Below, piece after piece: positions 63,286-64,000 of a stretch of DNA of 64,000 nt (its first letter is position 1; every line of letters begins with the position of its first letter). The position numbers and the translations under genes were made by a program. Below the pieces are notes generated by a model, which saw only the letters and a program-made list of their open reading frames with translations, searched no databases and was not told the origin of the DNA. The DNA comes from Desulfobacca acetoxidans DSM 11109 (GTDB lineage Bacteria > Desulfobacterota > Desulfobaccia > Desulfobaccales > Desulfobaccaceae). The stretch lies in NCBI RefSeq assembly GCF_000195295.1, contig NC_015388.1, positions 2,232,001 through 2,296,000 of the forward strand, read 5' to 3'.

Positions 63286-63981
63286 ATGCGACTGCATTCC
63301 TTCGAACACGTCCCGTTTGAAGATCTGACCAATATTGGTGTATGGGCCAGGAATCGGGGGTATGTTGTATCCCATACCCGGTGGTACGAAAATGACAGTC
63401 CGCCACCGCTGTCGTCCGTTGATTGGCTGGTAGTGATGGGCGGCCCGATGAATATTTACGAGGAAGACCGCTATCCTTGGCTTGCCCGGGAAAAAACGTT
63501 TATCGCTGACGCCATTGCCGGCGGCAAACTCGTATTAGGGGTATGCCTGGGGGCGCAGCTCATTGCCGACGTTCTGGGCGGTCCTGTCTCACGCAACCAA
63601 TTTAAGGAAATCGGTTGGTTTCCGGTCTCCCTGACCGCATCCGCAATCGATTCGCCGCTGCTTGTAGGCTTACCGCCGGAATTCATTGCTTTTCATTGGC
63701 ATGGTGACACTTTTCAAACGCCTCCCGGCGCCGTGCCTATCGCTTCTAGCCGTGGTTGTGCCAACCAGGCTTTCATCTACCGGAATCGTGTTGCAGGCCT
63801 GCAATTCCACCTGGAATCCACCCCGGATAGTGTAAGCAGATTAATTCGGCACTGCGGCGGTGAATTGGTTGAGGCTCCTTTTATCCAGTCACCGGCGGAA
63901 ATGTTGGCGCCGGTTGATTTTTTCCTGGAAATCGAAAGAATCATGACTAGATTATTGGACAATATGGCCCAAGAGGCCTAA
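63286..63981 (+). CDS. class I glutamine amidotransferase-like protein (GATase1)
   Basis: A 231-aa stand-alone GATase domain of the GMP-synthase-like group. The nucleophile is Cys87 in LGVCLGAQLIADVLGG, and the His175/Glu177 pair lies in LQFHLEST, so the triad is complete. WLVVMGGPMNIYEEDRYPWL is typical of these proteins, some of which cleave or make gamma-glutamyl compounds. No synthetase domain is fused or adjacent in the window. ATG at 63286 has AAAGG at long spacing. Confidence 0.88.
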   Translation: MRLHSFEHVPFEDLTNIGVWARNRGYVVSHTRWYENDSPPPLSSVDWLVVMGGPMNIYEEDRYPWLAREKTFIADAIAGGKLVLGVCLGAQLIADVLGGPVSRNQFKEIGWFPVSLTASAIDSPLLVGLPPEFIAFHWHGDTFQTPPGAVPIASSRGCANQAFIYRNRVAGLQFHLESTPDSVSRLIRHCGGELVEAPFIQSPAEMLAPVDFFLEIERIMTRLLDNMAQEA

Positions 63982-64000
63982 CAATAGTATGCAATAGCAC

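Noticed and set aside
63986-64000. Possible start of a further gene after the amidotransferase
   Set aside because: Only 19 bases remain in the window, too few to judge.

Overview
The window reads as chromosome of a Gram-negative anaerobe. Three lines point to Desulfobacterota (the old Deltaproteobacteria), possibly a sulfate reducer or syntroph near Desulfobacca/Syntrophobacterales. First, there is an LPS outfit: lpxC, lptD, a heptose adenylyltransferase and a WaaG-like glycosyltransferase. Second, there is anaerobic redox biochemistry: a Ni-Fe-S CO dehydrogenase, a NapH-like polyferredoxin, a Tat-exported radical SAM protein and a DsrE-family protein. Third, amino acid and aromatic-acid CoA-ligase genes sit with a branched-chain amino acid ABC transporter. 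Genus placement is inference; no rRNA gene is present.

Layout. 1-5.4 kb: partial rRNA methyltransferase, ArsR/DsrE pair, a 43-aa CXXC microprotein coupled to a polyferredoxin, ihfA, and a two-gene ABC exporter. 5.6-9.3 kb: AmrS-like radical SAM, ychF, comF, rfaE2. 9.3-11.9 kb: SGNH hydrolase plus MBOAT O-acyltransferase. 12.2-14.8 kb: rlmE and the coupled run yebC-ruvC-ruvA. 15-18 kb: a C45 acyltransferase-like secreted protein, a repeat-rich gap and an unknown 327-aa protein. 18.3-27.7 kb: a catabolic/transport locus with two PaaK-type ligases (one apparently dead), an ACT protein and livK-H-M-G-F-K2, closed by a strong terminator. 27.7-34.4 kb: PPOX-like and Uma2 proteins, then aminotransferase-hom-apgM-M24 peptidase. 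34.6-36.7 kb: a graveyard of IS21, IS4, IS66 and IS1182/IS5-type remnants ending next to the 3' end of a tRNA-Thr(CGU). 37-40.8 kb: DUF599, then siroheme/tetrapyrrole genes. 41-46 kb: MazG-like, PDZ-less HtrA-like protease, alcohol dehydrogenase, WaaG-like glycosyltransferase, cysteine-cluster protein. 46.3-49.7 kb: lpxC, mtaB, mnmA. 50.2-54.2 kb: PilZ, cooS and a secreted SUMF1-fold protein. 54.4-64 kb: lptD, V4R protein, purC, a membrane pseudokinase with a SPOR-like tail, a large TPR lipoprotein and a class I glutamine amidotransferase.

How the genes work together. Many neighbours share 1-8 nt overlaps (ATGA, GTGA, TGATG, TAATG), so translational coupling is the rule. The strongest unusual signals are: (1) a PaaK paralogue inside the liv operon that lacks both the P-loop lysine and the C-terminal catalytic lysine; (2) a kinase-like protein whose HRD and DFG motifs are both destroyed, joined through a membrane segment to a SPOR-like domain; (3) an ArsR regulator with a BigR/YgaV-like C-terminal cysteine, controlling a DsrE protein through a repeated palindrome; (4) the CXXC microprotein coupled to a polyferredoxin; (5) an internally deleted insertion element whose transposase start codon is buried in a perfect hairpin beside a tRNA. 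No CRISPR array, rRNA gene or prophage was seen.
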